From Acidobacteriota bacterium (GTDB lineage: Bacteria; Actinomycetota; AC-67), in contig JACQXY010000043.1 of assembly GCA_016208485.1 (NCBI GenBank), positions 1 through 57,743 of the forward strand: DNA of 57,743 nt, written 5' to 3'. This document shows positions 24,789 through 32,984 of this stretch, in pieces (the first letter of the stretch is position 1; each line of letters starts with the position of its first letter). The notes under the pieces were generated by a model, which worked only from the letters and a program-made list of their open reading frames with translations, was not told the origin of the DNA and did not search any database. The position numbers and the translations under genes were made by a program.

Positions 24789-25657
24789 TCCGGGCCCGCC
24801 TCGCGGCACTCCGGTGGGAGACCGCGCTCGTCGGGATCTCACTCGTCTGGGGATCCACGTTCGTCCTCGTCCAGGACGCGGTCGATCGGGTTCCGCCCTC
24901 CCAGTTCCTCGCAATCCGGTTCGCCCTGGCGACCATCGCGATGGCCGCCGCCGGCGGCCTCCGAGGTCTCGGCAGGGAGGACCTTCGGGCCGGCATCCCG
25001 ATCGGCGTGGCGCTCTTCGCCGGATACGCGCTCCAGACCGTCGCCCTCCGGCACACGACCGCATCGAACACCGGCTTCATCACCGGGCTCTTCGTCGTGT
25101 TCACCCCCCTGATCGGCGCGACCGTGACCCGGCGCCTTCCCTCGGCGGCGACCGCCGGCGGCGTGGCCCTTGCGACCGCGGGGCTCGCGCTGCTCGCGAC
25201 GCCCTCGGGGATCCACCTCGGCGCCGGCGACGCGCTCGCGCTCGGCTGCGCCGTGGCATTCGCGGCGCACATCGTGCTCCTCGGCCACCTCGGCGCCGGC
25301 CGGCCGGCGATCCGCATCACGACCGTTCAGATCGCCGCGGCGGCCGCGGCGTCGGGGGTCTGGAACATGGCCAAAGGGCAGGCCGTCCCGAGCATCCCGG
25401 CGCCGGTCTGGGGCGCGGCCCTCCTCACCGGCGTGCTCGCGAGCGCGGTCGCCTTCTTCGTCCAGACCTCCGCGCAGCGGGTCGTGCCCCCGACGCGCGC
25501 CGCAGTGATCCTCACCGCCGAGCCGGTGTTCGCCGCCGTCTTCGGCTACCTCTTCGCCGGCGACCGACTGTCCGCGCGCGGGTACGGAGGCGCGGCGCTC
25601 ATCCTCGCCGGCATCCTCGTGGCCGAGCTGCTCGCGCCGGCGCGCGAGGAGGTGTGA
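24782..25657 (+). CDS. EamA-family (DMT) permease, start codon uncertain
   Basis: Ten-helix drug/metabolite transporter with two EamA repeats: LVGISLVWGSTFVLVQDAV and RFALATIAMAAAGG in the first, ALALGCAVAFAAHIVLLGHL and ILTAEPVFAAVFGYLFAGD in the second. About 291 residues. Between the end of the kinase and WETALVG there is no in-frame ATG, GTG or TTG; CTG codons at 24782 and 24785 overlap the kinase TGA. The only ATG lies at 24623, deep in the kinase gene. Initiation by coupling at a CTG is a guess. Substrate unknown. Confidence 0.85.
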   Translation: MLIRARLAALRWETALVGISLVWGSTFVLVQDAVDRVPPSQFLAIRFALATIAMAAAGGLRGLGREDLRAGIPIGVALFAGYALQTVALRHTTASNTGFITGLFVVFTPLIGATVTRRLPSAATAGGVALATAGLALLATPSGIHLGAGDALALGCAVAFAAHIVLLGHLGAGRPAIRITTVQIAAAAAASGVWNMAKGQAVPSIPAPVWGAALLTGVLASAVAFFVQTSAQRVVPPTRAAVILTAEPVFAAVFGYLFAGDRLSARGYGGAALILAGILVAELLAPAREEV

Positions 25658-25670
25658 GCCGGACGTGCAA

Positions 25671-25698
25671 CGGCCCCGGCGGGGGGCCACCGGGGCCG
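25671..25698. terminator. GC-rich hairpin after the EamA gene
   Basis: Nine-base stem CGGCCCCGG/CCGGGGCCG with a 10-base loop, no U tract. It lies between convergent genes, so it may stop transcription from both sides. Confidence 0.5.
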
Positions 25699-25710
25699 CG
25701 GGGAAGTTCC

Positions 25711-25785
25711 CTACCGGGCCCGAGCGAGGCGCCGGCCGCGCAGCCACGCGATCTGCGTGAGCACGAAGAGGGTCAGGCGGGTCAT
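25711..25785 (-). CDS. 24-residue hydrophobic/basic peptide
   Basis: Short reading frame MTRLTLFVLTQIAWLRGRRL plus ARAR. Its ATG overlaps the stop codon of the upstream gene (TGATG), suggesting coupled translation. A hydrophobic first half and Arg-rich end give a possible membrane peptide. I do not recognise it. The overlap geometry and position as third in a small operon are the only support; it could be chance. Confidence 0.4.
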   Translation of the reverse strand: MTRLTLFVLTQIAWLRGRRLARAR

Positions 25786-26057
25786 CAGTTGCTCCAGGTG
25801 TCGAGCGGCCCCGCCTCCCAGGCGAAGCCGATCTCATACAGCGCCGCAGCGATGAGCGGGTAGAGGTTCTTCAGCTCCGCGCCGGAGCGCGGGTGAAATC
25901 CCGAGTCCTCATGGGTCGTGTAGAGGAGCTTCAGAGGATCGATCCCCGCGTACGTGCCGTCGGCGGGCGCGAACGGCTCGCCCGAGTACCCGACCTGCCC
26001 CCAACGGGCGCGCTCTCCGAGAACCTTGCTCTCCTGCTCCGCAACCCGATCCATCAT
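25785..26057 (-). CDS. Hypothetical 90-residue protein
   Basis: Starts MMDRVAEQESKVLGERARWG with GAGGTG just upstream; the frame is open to 26105. The sequence has natural-looking composition with aromatic and acidic residues: GYSGEPFAPADGTYAGIDPL, LLYTTHEDSGFHPRSGAELK, YPLIAAALYEIGFAWEAG, ending DTWSN. No signal peptide or known domain could be recognised. It is followed with a one-base overlap by the 24-residue peptide and preceded by a small membrane protein. Confidence 0.6.
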   Translation of the reverse strand: MMDRVAEQESKVLGERARWGQVGYSGEPFAPADGTYAGIDPLKLLYTTHEDSGFHPRSGAELKNLYPLIAAALYEIGFAWEAGPLDTWSN

Positions 26058-26111
26058 GCTCACCTCTGCCCTCTCTAACGCCGTCCTCGACAAGGCGTCA
26101 CGCATCCTCGA

Positions 26112-26339
26112 TCACCCCTTCGCCCTATTCCTGCAAAACGGCTCCGAAGAGCCAGCCCCAGGTAGCCTCAAATGACCACGGACCCCTCCCACCTCGGCCG
26201 GGCAACTCGGCGCGGGGAGCGCGGCGGCAGCCCCGGGAGAGAGGGCGGTCGCGGCGGCCGCGAGCACCGCGAGAGGCAAGGCCGCCGCCAGGGCGGTGGG
26301 GAAGAGAACGACCACCGCCGCCGCCATCTTCGCGTCCAT
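26112..26339 (-). CDS. Small membrane or secreted protein, hypothetical
   Basis: 75 residues. The start MDAKMAAAVVVLF has a textbook AGGAGG six bases upstream. One long hydrophobic segment (VVVLFPTALAAALPLAVLAA) could be a signal peptide or membrane anchor; the rest has two Cys (PSCPAEV, EPFCRNR). It heads a three-gene minus-strand group and is divergent from the DAHP synthase leader. The C-terminal half is less convincing as protein. Confidence 0.5.
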   Translation of the reverse strand: MDAKMAAAVVVLFPTALAAALPLAVLAAAATALSPGAAAALPAPSCPAEVGGVRGHLRLPGAGSSEPFCRNRAKG

Positions 26340-26449
26340 CTCAATCCTCCTGTGCACCCCCGCGTCCTTCGCGGGGGACGGTTCGACGGTAGCGCCGCGG
26401 CCGGAAGAGGGGGGCCAGCGTTCCTCAAAGATTGCGTAAGCCCCACTTG

Positions 26450-26478
26450 TTGACAGCCTGGAGGTTCCCCCCTACCAT
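26450..26478 (+). promoter_or_regulatory. Promoter of the DAHP synthase leader
   Basis: TTGACA (26450-26455), 17-base spacer, TACCAT (26473-26478). The best sigma-70-like promoter in the window. The predicted start is within 2-3 bases of the leader ATG. Confidence 0.75.
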
Positions 26479-26487
26479 GACTTCGCG

Positions 26488-26547
26488 ATGCGCGACTATT
26501 TCTGGTTCTACGGCACCTCCGGCAGCCCGGAGGCCGACGCTCGTTAG
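26488..26547 (+). CDS. Aromatic leader peptide of the DAHP synthase attenuator
   Basis: 19-residue frame MRDYFWFYGTSGSPEADAR ending in TAG. Codons 4-8 are Tyr-Phe-Trp-Phe-Tyr, so ribosome progress reports on all three charged aromatic tRNAs. It starts 9 bases after the -10 box (leaderless) and is followed by an intrinsic terminator before the first enzyme of aromatic amino-acid synthesis. Stalling at the aromatic run when any of them is scarce should favour an antiterminator and expression. The pairing of the CCCGG in codons 13-15 with the CCGGG of the terminator is a possible switch, not proven. Confidence 0.8.
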   Translation: MRDYFWFYGTSGSPEADAR

Positions 26548-26567
26548 AGCCAAGGTCGCGAGATGAA

Positions 26568-26603
26568 GCCCCGGGCGAGGCGCCCGGGGCGTTGTTTTTT
26601 CTT
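26568..26603 (+). terminator. Attenuator (rho-independent terminator) before the DAHP synthase gene
   Basis: Nine-base stem GCCCCGGGC/GCCCGGGGC, loop GAGGC, then GTTGTTTTTT. It lies between the leader peptide stop and the enzyme's ribosome-binding site, so it controls read-through. Confidence 0.85.
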
Positions 26604-26626
26604 GTCAGATGTGGGAGGGCCGAGCG

Positions 26627-27676
26627 ATGGTCGTGGTGATGAGCCCGAAAGCGACGGATGAGGATGTCGCGCGCGTCGTCGACATGGTGGAGGACGCGGG
26701 CGGCGAGGCGTTCGTCAGCCGGGGGAAGCACCGCACCATCATCGGCCTCGTCGGGGACACCGAGCGCTTCGTCGCGCTGCCCCTGCCCGGGCTGCCCGGG
26801 GTAGACGAGCTGATCCGGGTCGGCAAACCCTTCAAGCTCGTCGCGACGGAGTCCCGGCCGGAGCCTAGCGAGATCCCCGTCGGCGGGACGCTCATCAGCC
26901 GCCGGGCCGTGTGCGTGATCGCCGGGCCCTGCGCGATCGAGACCGAGGAGCAAGCGCTCGCCGCCGCGCGCACCGCGAAGGCCGCCGGCGCGCACATCTT
27001 GCGCGGCGACGCCTACAAGCACCGGACCTCGCCGTACGCGTTCCAGGGACTCGCGAAGCGGGGCCTCGAGATCCTCGCGGAGATGCGCGCGGAGACCGGC
27101 CTGCCGGTCGTGACCGAGGTGCTCCACACGACCGACGTCGAGCTGGTCGCCTCCTACGCCGACATCCTGCGCATCGGCGCGCGCAACATGCAGAACTTCC
27201 AGCTTCTGCGCGAGGTCGGCAAGCTCCACAAGCCGGTCATGCTGAAGCGCGGCCTCTCGGCCACGATCGAGGAATGGCTGATGGCCGCGGAGTACATCGC
27301 GCAGCAGGGCAACCAGGAGATCGTGCTCTGCGAGCGCGGGATCCGGACCTACGAGCCGATGACGCGAAATACCCTCGACCTGTCGGCGGTTCCGCTCGTC
27401 CACCGGCTCTCGCACCTGCCGGTGATCGTCGACCCCTCGCACGCCTCAGGCAGGCGCGAGCTGGTCGCCCCGCTCGCCCGCGCAGCGGTCGCAGTCGGTG
27501 CCGACGGGATCATGGTGGACATCCACCCGCACCCCGAGACCGCGCTCTGCGACGGGCCTCAGGCGCTCCGGTCGGAAGAGGTCGGGCCGCTCATCGCCGA
27601 CATCGCCGCGGTCGCCCAGGCGCTCGGCAAGCCGCTCGCCGGGCATTCGCACGGGTTGAGCGCGGTCGGGGGGTAG
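26627..27676 (+). CDS. aroF: 3-deoxy-7-phosphoheptulonate synthase, type I-beta with regulatory ferredoxin-like domain
   Basis: Condenses PEP and erythrose 4-phosphate, the first step of the shikimate pathway. The first ~70 residues ([20 protein letters not shown] ... TIIGLVGD) form the ferredoxin-like domain that senses Phe/Tyr in the Thermotoga-type enzyme. The catalytic barrel shows [60 protein letters not shown] and [12 protein letters not shown]. 349 residues. Start chosen for GGGAGG eight bases upstream. It should be controlled twice: by attenuation and by feedback on the enzyme. Confidence 0.95.
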   Translation: MVVVMSPKATDEDVARVVDMVEDAGGEAFVSRGKHRTIIGLVGDTERFVALPLPGLPGVDELIRVGKPFKLVATESRPEPSEIPVGGTLISRRAVCVIAGPCAIETEEQALAAARTAKAAGAHILRGDAYKHRTSPYAFQGLAKRGLEILAEMRAETGLPVVTEVLHTTDVELVASYADILRIGARNMQNFQLLREVGKLHKPVMLKRGLSATIEEWLMAAEYIAQQGNQEIVLCERGIRTYEPMTRNTLDLSAVPLVHRLSHLPVIVDPSHASGRRELVAPLARAAVAVGADGIMVDIHPHPETALCDGPQALRSEEVGPLIADIAAVAQALGKPLAGHSHGLSAVGG

Positions 27677-27726
27677 CGGTCTGTCGTGACCACACGATCC
27701 GGTTCGATGGCCAAGCCGCGGGGAGC

Positions 27727-27755
27727 TTGCGGAACGGACTGTTTCGTAGTACGTT
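27727..27755 (+). promoter_or_regulatory. Possible promoter of the decayed toxin-antitoxin pair
   Basis: TTGCGG (27727-27732), 17-base spacer, TACGTT (27750-27755), six bases before a GTG: again a leaderless layout. Confidence 0.4.
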
Positions 27756-27761
27756 ACCCAT

Positions 27762-27914
27762 GTGGATATCTTGTCCTCGGCGTTGCGCCACAGCGTCGAG
27801 GAGGAAGATATCCAGCATGGTATTCGTCACGCGCTGGTCGTTGAGGAGGTTGGTGACGATGTTGAGGGACGACTCCCCTGTCACCGAGGAGATGGTGGAA
27901 GCCCTCGCGGATGA
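27762..27914 (+). pseudogene. Truncated toxin gene
   Basis: The frame from the GTG reads VDILSSALRHSVEEEDIQHG, IRHALVVEEVGDD and then drifts into low-quality sequence ending at a TGA. This opening matches small toxins found upstream of RHH antitoxins in Actinomycetota, which continue for another ~45 residues. The remainder is absent; the antitoxin start lies inside this frame. A deletion seems to have removed the toxin's C-terminal half while leaving the antitoxin in place. Confidence 0.55.
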
Positions 27915-28116
27915 GGCCGAGCGCGGCTACGATGTCGAGGAGATTCAGCGCCGCCGCGGCGGCCGGCCCGCCATGGGGACCGCCCCTGCTGGTGTCGAAT
28001 CCGTTCGACTCGACCCCGAACTCAAACGCGACCTGCTCCTGCGCGCTGCCGAGGAGCACATCAGCGTTTCTGAGGTGATTCGGCGGGCACTCCGCCGGTA
28101 CGTGAAGGCGAGCTGA
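27859..28116 (+). CDS. Ribbon-helix-helix antitoxin-like protein (orphan)
   Basis: 85 residues: MLRDDSPVTEEMVEALADEA, ERGYDVEEIQRRRGGRP, then an RHH domain SVRLDPELKRDLLLRAAEEH and SVSEVIRRALRRYVKAS. The ERGYDxxxxxRRRGGRP linker is typical of antitoxins paired with small RNase-like toxins. AGGAGG lies nine bases upstream of the ATG. The toxin in front of it is truncated, so this may be a surviving antitoxin or free regulator. Confidence 0.75.
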   Translation: MLRDDSPVTEEMVEALADEAERGYDVEEIQRRRGGRPAMGTAPAGVESVRLDPELKRDLLLRAAEEHISVSEVIRRALRRYVKAS

Positions 28117-28501
28117 AACCCATGGACTGATTGCAGCGCGCCCCTCTTCGCGACACCCAAGTCGCGAGGGTTGGGGGCCCGCAGGAATGGGGGATCCCAT
28201 CCGGCCTTTGCCAGGTCTCGCGTTCCGGGATAGCCGCACGAGAGCGGTTGGAGTCCGAGCGGCGCATCGGGCGCGCGCGGCTGCGGCGGACGCCGCGATC
28301 GCGGGCGCCGGCATCGCGGTAAGCACCAAGCTCGAGCAGCCTGTCAATGTACCGCTCGAGTTCCCGCCATTCTTCAGGCGAGCCGGGACGAGGGCGCCGC
28401 GGTGGGCCGACTGCCGCAGTCCGCCCCTTCGTGGTCGTGCCATCCCGGCGTGACCTCTCTGGAACTCGGTTGTCTCCTCCGATCCCGCGCGGTCCTCTGC
28501 C
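28117..28501. other. Gap without a convincing gene
   Basis: 385 bases between the orphan antitoxin and ltaE. Several frames are open on both strands. One minus-strand frame has a protein-like piece (EEWRELERYIDRLLELGAY), with no start codon or clear end; it may be a gene remnant. Confidence 0.45.
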
Positions 28502-29539
28502 TCACTTGCCGCGCACGGCTTCTCCGAAAGCCTCAATCGCGCGCGCCACCCCCTCCGCGTCCACCTCGTAGTGGGTGACGCATCGTAGGAGGTGCGGCCC
28601 GTAGGGGTACACGCGCACGCCGCGCGCGGCCATGCGCGCGGCGACCTCGACCGCGTCGAGCGCGCCCAGGTCCGCGTAGACGATGTTGGTCTCGACCGCG
28701 GCGGCGTCCACGCACCCGGCAAGAGCGGACGCGAAGCCCTCGGCGAGCCGGCGCGCGTTCGCGTGGTCCTCGGCCAGGCGCTCCACCATCTCGTCCAGCG
28801 CGACGCCGGCAGCGGCGGCAAGCACGCCCACCTGGCGCATCCCGCCCCCGAACCGGCGGCGCGCCTTGCGCGCGGAGGCGATCATCTCACCCGAGCCAAC
28901 GAGCATGGATCCCACCGGCGCGCCAAGCCCCTTGGAGAAGCAGAAGGACAGCGCGTCGGCCTCGGCCGCATACTCCGACAACGGGACCCCGCTCGCGACG
29001 CTCGCGTTGAAGATCCGCGCGCCGTCGAGGTAGACGGCGCAGCCGCGCTCACGCGCCACTCGCGAGACCGCGCGCAGGGACTCCAACGGCCACACGCAGC
29101 CTCCGCTCGCCTGGTGGGTGTTCTCGAGGCACACGAGCGCGGTGTGGCTGAACATCGGCGAGGGCGCGCGGATCGTGGCGGCGACCTCGCCGGGATCCAG
29201 CACCCCGCGCGCGCCGCGCAGGCACCGGAGCACGACGTGGCTGAGCACCGCGGCGGCGCCGACCTCGTGCAGCACCAGGTGCGCGCGCTCCTCGACGATC
29301 ACCTCGTCGCCGGGGCGGGTGAGCACGTGCAGGGCCACCTGGTTACCCATGGTGCCCGACGGCACGAAGAGAGCCGCCCGCATGCCGAACATCTTCGCGA
29401 CGCGCTCCTGCAGCGCGTTCACGGTGGGATCCTCGCCGAACCCGTCGTCGCCGACCTCGGCCTCGGCCATAGCGCGGCGCATGGCGGGAGTGGGGCGCGT
29501 GACCGTGTCCGAGAGGAGATTCACGACGACCTGGGCCAT
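28502..29539 (-). CDS. ltaE: Low-specificity L-threonine aldolase
   Basis: PLP enzyme that splits threonine or allo-threonine to glycine and acetaldehyde. Fold-type I signature: [74 protein letters not shown], and [18 protein letters not shown] with the PLP lysine. 345 residues. TACGCT ends 9 bases before its ATG, a leaderless arrangement, divergent from the truncated EamA gene. No neighbour suggests a dedicated pathway. Confidence 0.93.
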   Translation of the reverse strand: MAQVVVNLLSDTVTRPTPAMRRAMAEAEVGDDGFGEDPTVNALQERVAKMFGMRAALFVPSGTMGNQVALHVLTRPGDEVIVEERAHLVLHEVGAAAVLSHVVLRCLRGARGVLDPGEVAATIRAPSPMFSHTALVCLENTHQASGGCVWPLESLRAVSRVARERGCAVYLDGARIFNASVASGVPLSEYAAEADALSFCFSKGLGAPVGSMLVGSGEMIASARKARRRFGGGMRQVGVLAAAAGVALDEMVERLAEDHANARRLAEGFASALAGCVDAAAVETNIVYADLGALDAVEVAARMAARGVRVYPYGPHLLRCVTHYEVDAEGVARAIEAFGEAVRGK

Positions 29540-29548
29540 CGGCCGGGA

Positions 29549-29554
29549 AGCGTA
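29549..29554 (-). promoter_or_regulatory. -10 box of ltaE
   Basis: TACGCT on the minus strand, nine bases before the ATG. Eight bases separate it from the -10 box of the divergent gene. Confidence 0.4.
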
Positions 29555-29561
29555 GCACCGC

Positions 29562-29567
29562 TACACT
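29562..29567 (+). promoter_or_regulatory. -10 box of the truncated EamA gene
   Basis: TACACT, eight bases before the ATG at 29576. The same box and spacing as the kinase gene at 22.9 kb. Confidence 0.4.
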
Positions 29568-29575
29568 GGCCGGCG

Positions 29576-29875
29576 ATGCGCGCCGGACGACGCCTCCCGT
29601 TCGCCCCGATGCTCCTGCTGCTCTCCGCGCTCTGGGGCATCGCGTTCGTCGCGATCAAGGAGGCCCTGCGCGAGCTGTCGCCGGTCACGCTCACGCTGCT
29701 CCGCTTCGCGATCCCCTCCGCGTGCCTGCTCGTGCTGGTCGCCGCGTGGCCGGACGCGCGACCGCGGCTCGCGCGCCGGCGCCTCGGGCGCGCGGCGGGG
29801 CTCGCGCAGCAGGAGCGGGCGGCGCCGCCCAGCAATCAAGAGACGCTGACGCCGATGGCGCGCCCGACCCCGTAG
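29576..29875 (+). pseudogene. Truncated EamA-family transporter
   Basis: The start is good: MRAGRRLPFAPMLLLLSALW, GIAFVAIKEALRELSPVTLT, LLRFAIPSACLLVLVAAWPD, i.e. the first two helices of an EamA permease. After about residue 70 the similarity stops, and the last part of the frame is antisense to the end of the VIT1 gene, finishing at an accidental stop. Roughly 220 residues of a normal transporter are missing. The gene was probably cut by the rearrangement that brought in the convergent ferritin-VIT1 gene. Confidence 0.75.
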
Positions 29876-30951
29876 GTCGCCGCGGCCGCCGCCGCGCCGA
29901 CCGCGACCATCCTGAGCCCGCTCCGGAGCGCCCCACGCCCGGTGAGGATCGAGATCCCGGCTCCGATCCCGAGCAGCGCCGCGCCGGAGGCGACCGCCGC
30001 CGCAACGAATGCCGCGGTCCCGCTCCCGACAAGGTAGGGCACGACCGGGATGATCGCCCCCACCGCGAACGCGGCGAACGACGCGCCGGCCGCCACCCCG
30101 GGAGAAGCGAGGTCGGCGGGATCGAGTCCCAGCTCCTCTCGCGCGAGGGTGTCGAGGGCGGTCTCGGGGGTGCTCATGATCCGGCCGGCGAGCGCCCGCG
30201 CCGTCGCATCGTCGATCCCCTTCGCGCGGTAGATGAGGGCCAGCTCCTCGCGCTCCTCCTCCGGGAAACGGGCGAGTTCCTCGCGCTCGACCCGGATCTC
30301 GCGCTCGTACAGCTCCCGTTGCGACCGGACCGAGATCCACTCCCCCGCCGCCATGGAGAAGGCGCCGGCGAGGAGCCCCGCGACGCCGGCGAGGAGCACG
30401 AACCGCCCGTTGCCCGTCCCGCCGGCCACCCCCATTACGAGCGAGAGGTTCGACACCAGCCCGTCGTTGATCCCGAAGACCGAGGCGCGAAGCGCGCCGC
30501 CGGCGCCGGCGCGGTGCCGCCCCTCCGAGCGCAGGATCCGCTGCCCCGCTCCAGGCGCTGCCATGGCCGCGACCACCTGGCCGTGCGCCTTCTCGTCCCG
30601 CGACATGCCGGCCGCGGCATCCGGCGTGGCGGCGTACTTCTCGGAGTCGGCGACCTCGAGCTTCAGGACGATCGGAAGGACGGCGGCCGACCCGAAGCGG
30701 CGGGCGAGGAAACCGAGGGCCCGCACCCGGAACGGCGGTCGCGGCGCCGCCAGATCGCGGACGCCGGCCTCGCCGAGCAGCGCGGCCCAGTGCGCCGCGT
30801 GCCGCTCCTCGGCTCCGGCCAGCTCGAGCAGCACGCCGCGCCGGCGGTCGTCGGGCGTGGCGCGCGCGACCGCGCGGTAGAGCGCCGCGCCGGCCATCTC
30901 ATCGGCCCAGAACTCGCGCCAGCGCCGCACGTCCTCCGGAGAAGCCGCCAT
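29836..30951 (-). CDS. Ferritin-like domain plus VIT1/CCC1 iron or manganese transporter
   Basis: About 371 residues. N-terminal ferritin-like helices (VRRWREFWADEMAGAALYRA, LAGAEERHAAHWAALLG, SRDEKAHGQVVAAM) supply Glu/His metal ligands. The membrane part is VIT1-like: ASVFGINDGLVSNLSLVMGV, VAGLLAGAFSMAAGEWISVR, ELYEREIRVEREELA, and three C-terminal helices. Such fusions move Fe2+ or Mn2+ and may oxidise iron at the ferritin-like domain. The start MAASPEDV is preferred to the upstream open frame. Its 3' end overlaps the truncated EamA frame on the other strand. Confidence 0.9.
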   Translation of the reverse strand: MAASPEDVRRWREFWADEMAGAALYRAVARATPDDRRRGVLLELAGAEERHAAHWAALLGEAGVRDLAAPRPPFRVRALGFLARRFGSAAVLPIVLKLEVADSEKYAATPDAAAGMSRDEKAHGQVVAAMAAPGAGQRILRSEGRHRAGAGGALRASVFGINDGLVSNLSLVMGVAGGTGNGRFVLLAGVAGLLAGAFSMAAGEWISVRSQRELYEREIRVEREELARFPEEEREELALIYRAKGIDDATARALAGRIMSTPETALDTLAREELGLDPADLASPGVAAGASFAAFAVGAIIPVVPYLVGSGTAAFVAAAVASGAALLGIGAGISILTGRGALRSGLRMVAVGAAAAAATYGVGRAIGVSVS

Positions 30952-31029
30952 TCCCGACAGGCTATCGCGGCCGCTATGGGCGGCGGGGGGCCACAAGCGC
31001 CCGTAGCGAATCGGCGCGGTCCTCTCCGG

Positions 31030-31749
31030 TCATCCGTACAGCGCGCGCATCCCGTTCCCGTCGCCGGTCGCCGGGGACCGCTTCAGCGTCTCGCCGGTGT
31101 AGCCGTACGCGTGCATGGTCTCGAACCGGGAGTCGCTCGGGTGGTCGAGCCCGTACACGTGCCCGAACTCGTGCACGGCGATGTTCTCCCAGTCGTAGCG
31201 CGCGCCGGCCGTCTCTTCGCAGCCGTCCCCCTCGGCCGCCGCCTGGAACCAGCCGAGTCCCTTGTTGAAGACCACGTCGCTCTCGATGAGCCCGTCCGTC
31301 CAGCGCCAGGTGTAGGTCGTCGCGATCGATCCTCCGGGCCGTCCGAACAGCACATCGTCCTGCCGGTTCGCCGTCGCCTTCGCCACCGTGCCGTCGCCGG
31401 CGACCGCGACGCGCGGGACGCCGGCGCTCAGGAACCACGCATCGAAGGATCTCTGCATGGCGCCGGTGGCGTCGCTCAACGCCGGGGGAACCGACGCGAG
31501 GTTCAGGTGCGCGGTCACCGCTCCCGAGAGCGCCCAGCCGGTAAGCCCGTAGAGACCCGAGTACTGAGCGGGATCGTCGTTGACGCAGTTCGCCACGCCC
31601 GCCGGCTTCCCTTTCCCCCCGTCCCTGAAAACGTCGACCCGAATGAGATCCGGCCTCGGCTCCTCGGCGACGGCCCGCGCGGCGAAGGACAGCGGAATCG
31701 TCGCGGCGAGAAAGACCGCCGCCCATCCGAAACGATTGAGACGCCTCAT
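31030..31749 (-). CDS. Secreted matrixin-type zinc metalloprotease
   Basis: About 239 residues with a signal peptide (MRRLNRFGWAAVFLAATIPL, SFAARAVA). The zinc site is complete: HEFGHVYGLDH (HExxHxxGxxH), followed by a Met in RFETMHAYGY that fits the Met-turn. It lacks an obvious pro-domain Cys switch. The preceding mature region has DAWFLSAGVPRVAVA and YTWRWTDGLIESDVVFN, typical of bacterial matrixins. 111 bases from the TIMP-like gene, same strand: a protease next to a candidate inhibitor. Confidence 0.9.
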   Translation of the reverse strand: MRRLNRFGWAAVFLAATIPLSFAARAVAEEPRPDLIRVDVFRDGGKGKPAGVANCVNDDPAQYSGLYGLTGWALSGAVTAHLNLASVPPALSDATGAMQRSFDAWFLSAGVPRVAVAGDGTVAKATANRQDDVLFGRPGGSIATTYTWRWTDGLIESDVVFNKGLGWFQAAAEGDGCEETAGARYDWENIAVHEFGHVYGLDHPSDSRFETMHAYGYTGETLKRSPATGDGNGMRALYG

Positions 31750-31860
31750 CCCCACACCCCCCCCGCTCGTGTGACCCACCCCATCGTATCCCCGGCGCGC
31801 GGGGGGGTCCATGGCTACCTGGTGCCGGTTCGCACGAGCCCCCCCGGCCTGGGGGTCTCG

Positions 31861-32499
31861 CTACCGGTTCGGACGCAGGGAGCCCTTCCGCGGTGAGCGA
31901 GGCCCACCGGCCTGCCCACCGCGCCGGCGGCGCGCGCGCGCCGCGAGACCCATCGTGACCCCGGCCGCGAGCGCGGCACCGGTTCCGATCGGGACCGCGC
32001 GCGACGGCGCGCCCGGCGACCGGGGCGGGGCAGCGGCTGGTCCCGGCGCGCCACCCGAGGTCGGGCGCGGATCCCGGCGGTAGGTAGCGAGGCGCATCCG
32101 CCCGGCGCGATCGAGCGCCCCGACGTCCGCGGTTGTGCCTCCGCACACCGTGGCGGCAAGTACGCGCGGTCCCCCCGAGGCATAGACGAGGTAGCGGTGG
32201 CCTTCCACGAAACCCACGCCGCACGCCTCCTCGCTCCCGGCGGTCCGCACGAACGCCAGGAGGCCGGGATCCCCCTTGTAGACCGCCTCGACCTGGATCT
32301 CGGCGACGACCGTCCCGGTGCCCGGGTCCTCCGCCACCACACGGGCGACCCGGCCGGTGAAGACGGCGGATGCCCGCGACATCTGCCGGGCGCCGGTCTC
32401 GGCGGCGCAGGTGCAGGCGAGCCCGGGAGACGCCCCGGAGAGCGCGCCGAACAAGAGGCCGGCCGCAACGACCACCGTGAGACGCCGGCGCGCCGTCAT
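31861..32499 (-). CDS. TIMP-like (NTR fold) secreted protein
   Basis: 212 residues. A signal peptide ends SGASPGLA, so signal peptidase would expose CTCAAETGARQM at the mature N-terminus, the same Cys-x-Cys opening that animal TIMPs use to chelate the zinc of metalloproteases. Further NTR-type features: SRASAVFTGRVARVV, VEAVYKG, EEACGVGFVEGHRYLVYA and ATVCGGT. A C-terminal helix (TGAALAAGVTMGLAA) and RARRRR suggest membrane anchoring. It lies directly upstream of the matrixin gene. A lipobox reading of GLAC is possible but weak. Inhibitor function is inference. Confidence 0.75.
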   Translation of the reverse strand: MTARRRLTVVVAAGLLFGALSGASPGLACTCAAETGARQMSRASAVFTGRVARVVAEDPGTGTVVAEIQVEAVYKGDPGLLAFVRTAGSEEACGVGFVEGHRYLVYASGGPRVLAATVCGGTTADVGALDRAGRMRLATYRRDPRPTSGGAPGPAAAPPRSPGAPSRAVPIGTGAALAAGVTMGLAARARRRRGGQAGGPRSPRKGSLRPNR

Positions 32500-32984
32500 C
32501 GTTTCACGATCCTTCGGACCTCCTCTTCGCCGAGCCCGATCTCGGCGAGCACCTCCGCGGTGTGCTCGCCGAGCAGCGGGGGCGGCCGGCGCGTGGCGGC
32601 TGGCGTCGCCGTCATCTCCACGGGTGAGCGCACGAGCCTCAGCTCATGGGCCGTGGCGTGCGGGATCGTCTCCACCAAGCCGAGCGCCTCGACCTGCGGG
32701 TCCTCGAAGACCTCGGACACGGAGTTGATCGGCCCGCAGGGCACCTCCGCCTCGCGCAGCGCCGTGAGCCAGGCGTCGCGCGGCCCGGCCGCGAGGATCG
32801 AGGCGAGCAGCGCGACGAGGGCCTCGCGGTTGCGCACGCGGTCGCCGTTCGTGCGGAAGCGCTCGTCCGCGGCGATATCCGCGCGCCCGAGCGCCGCGCA
32901 GAAGCGCCGCCAGATCCCGTCGTTCGCGACCGCGACGACGAGCGGCCGGTCGGCGGCGTCGAAGACCTGGTAGGGCACGATGTT

